Positions 13,950-15,025 of a stretch of 15,025 nt of DNA are shown here, piece by piece (the stretch's first letter is position 1; each line of letters begins with the position of its first letter). Source of the stretch: Alphaproteobacteria bacterium UBA3650 (GTDB lineage: Bacteria; Pseudomonadota; Alphaproteobacteria; CAAHEQ01; UBA3637); NCBI GenBank assembly GCA_002373815.1, contig DFKH01000130.1, forward strand, positions 1-15,025, in the 5' to 3' direction. Under the pieces are notes generated by a model. That model did not search any database. It saw only the letters and a program-made list of their open reading frames with translations, and had not been told where the DNA came from. Made by a program: the position numbers and the translations under genes.

Positions 13950-15025
13950 ATGAATTTACAAATTGCACTGATTATATCAACATTTGGTCTATGTGTCACA
14001 ATACCTATCTTTGCACGTTATTTTGCTTATGCAAATTTACCATTATGGGGAAAAATAGTTGGCTTTTCCCTTTGCCTTATTATAGCCATCCTACCAGTCT
14101 TTGCCTCTCGTGATTGGACTGAAACTTATGGCAAATATTTTGCATTGATGGAATACAGTCTATATTTCATTTATATCTTCGCTGTCATTTTATTTGCCCT
14201 CACATTTATGCGTGACATGGTGTGGATATTTTTAAATTGGTTCAAATTTATACCCTCTCCCTTTAATCCATCTATTTTCACAAAAGCAAATATAATCACA
14301 GCAATTGTTGCCTTATTATGCACAGGTTGGAGCCTGTATGAGGGCATCAAAATACCATCTGAAAAACATATCACACTCACAAATCCCAAAATTCAAAATG
14401 AAAAAACAGTCGTTGTTTTATCTGATCTGCATATCAGTCGCACCGTTGCACCCAATAAAATCAAAGCCATTGTGGATAAAACAAACGCCCTCAAACCAGA
14501 CTTGATCTTATTGGCTGGCGATATTGTGGATGACAATGTAAATATTATCAAAGATACAACTGCTTTGTTATCTAACTTAAAAGCCAACGACGGCGTCTAT
14601 TTTGTCAGTGGTAATCACGAATTTTATATAGGATATCAAGAGGCGATGAAAACACTTGAACATCTGGCTCTTACTTCTGTGGAAAACAAAAAAATCGCCA
14701 TCACTCCCAATTTTTACGTGGCTGGCGTCTCTGATATACCAACAACCATGCATTTTGGTGAACACAGCAAAGCAAAAGAGGTTCTCAGCGATATTCCCGA
14801 AAATGCCTATACAATTTTTATCTCACATTCTCCAACGCCGCTTGATTTACCTTATGACTTACAAGTTTCTGGACATACACATGGCGGACAAATCTTTCCA
14901 TTTCATATCTTCAGTTGGTTAGGCAATCATCGTTTATTGGCGGGCTATTATCCCAACGAACGTGTTTATGTATCTCGTGGCAGTGGTCAATGGGGCCCGC
15001 AAATGCGCTTCCTTGCGCCTGCTGA
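13950..15025 (+). CDS. Membrane-anchored calcineurin-like metallophosphoesterase (YkuE/YaeI-like), 3' end missing
   Basis: The open frame runs off the right edge, with 358 complete codons visible. About four hydrophobic helices in residues 1-130 are followed by a calcineurin-like phosphoesterase domain with its metal-binding motifs in order: 'SDLH' (158-161), 'GDIVDD' (190-195), 'GNHE' (221-224), 'SHSP' (292-295) and 'GHTHGGQ' (308-314). The closing 'SRGSGQWGPQMRF' block resembles the conserved end of this subfamily, so probably only about 10-20 residues are missing. Relatives hydrolyse phosphoester bonds in envelope lipids or similar substrates (for example UDP-diacylglucosamine for the YaeI branch); the substrate here is undetermined. 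AAAGGA at 13938-13943 lies 6 bases before the ATG. It is transcribed divergently from the VanX-like gene across a 96-base gap holding both predicted promoters. Confidence 0.9.
   Translation, partial: MNLQIALIISTFGLCVTIPIFARYFAYANLPLWGKIVGFSLCLIIAILPVFASRDWTETYGKYFALMEYSLYFIYIFAVILFALTFMRDMVWIFLNWFKFIPSPFNPSIFTKANIITAIVALLCTGWSLYEGIKIPSEKHITLTNPKIQNEKTVVVLSDLHISRTVAPNKIKAIVDKTNALKPDLILLAGDIVDDNVNIIKDTTALLSNLKANDGVYFVSGNHEFYIGYQEAMKTLEHLALTSVENKKIAITPNFYVAGVSDIPTTMHFGEHSKAKEVLSDIPENAYTIFISHSPTPLDLPYDLQVSGHTHGGQIFPFHIFSWLGNHRLLAGYYPNERVYVSRGSGQWGPQMRFLAPA

Noticed and set aside
1..15025. CRISPR arrays, insertion sequences, tRNA or rRNA genes, prophage
   Set aside because: No regularly spaced repeats, transposase motifs, cloverleaf-like segments or phage genes were seen on either strand.

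Overview
The window is an AT-rich, gene-dense stretch of bacterial chromosome. It most likely comes from an alphaproteobacterium. The best evidence is a CcrM-type solitary adenine methyltransferase with the family's C-terminal domain (an alphaproteobacterial hallmark) and an RsmB-like protein of the short form with the 'ARRYIGSKDRR' N-terminus. The AT-richness and very short intergenic gaps would suit a host-associated or gut lineage, but that placement is inference only. There are no mobile elements, CRISPR arrays, rRNAs or tRNAs that I can see, and no gene-free stretch longer than 300 bases.

Layout. (1) 1-179 is the 3' end of an unidentified + strand gene. (2) 239-5708 is a tightly coupled + operon: a large AsmA-like envelope protein, CcrM, and an OmpA-type lipoprotein, joined by two 4-base ATGA overlaps and closed by a terminator. 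(3) 5846-6136 is a small DUF805 membrane protein with its own promoter, a 23-bp palindrome at the predicted transcript start, and its own terminator. (4) 6220-7859 is an rRNA-methylation operon: rlmE, apparently leaderless behind a perfect sigma70-type promoter, and an rsmB-like gene. (5) 8986-7913 (-) is a secreted, probably beta-barrel outer-membrane protein with two N-terminal CxxC pairs. (6) 11860-9070 (-) is a LOG-family protein overlapping a NhaP2-type cation/proton antiporter. (7) 11971-12645 (+) is an MTA/SAH nucleosidase. (8) 13853-12628 (-) is a VanX-like D-Ala-D-Ala dipeptidase coupled to an unrecognised 182-residue protein. (9) 13950 to the end (+) is a membrane-anchored metallophosphoesterase cut by the window edge.

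Themes. Most genes concern the envelope (AsmA, OmpA lipoprotein, barrel protein, VanX-like peptidase, antiporter, phosphoesterase) or SAM-dependent methylation (CcrM, RlmE, RsmB-like, with an SAH nucleosidase nearby). Predicted promoters are unusually legible, and several place the transcript start within 0-15 bases of the start codon. The observations most worth a second look are: two identical 11-base repeats carrying GANTC sites at the ccrM start; the placement of ccrM inside an envelope operon; the predicted leaderless rlmE; the unknown gene coupled to the VanX-like gene; and the CxxC-bearing barrel protein. Nothing here amounts to a clearly new multi-gene system.
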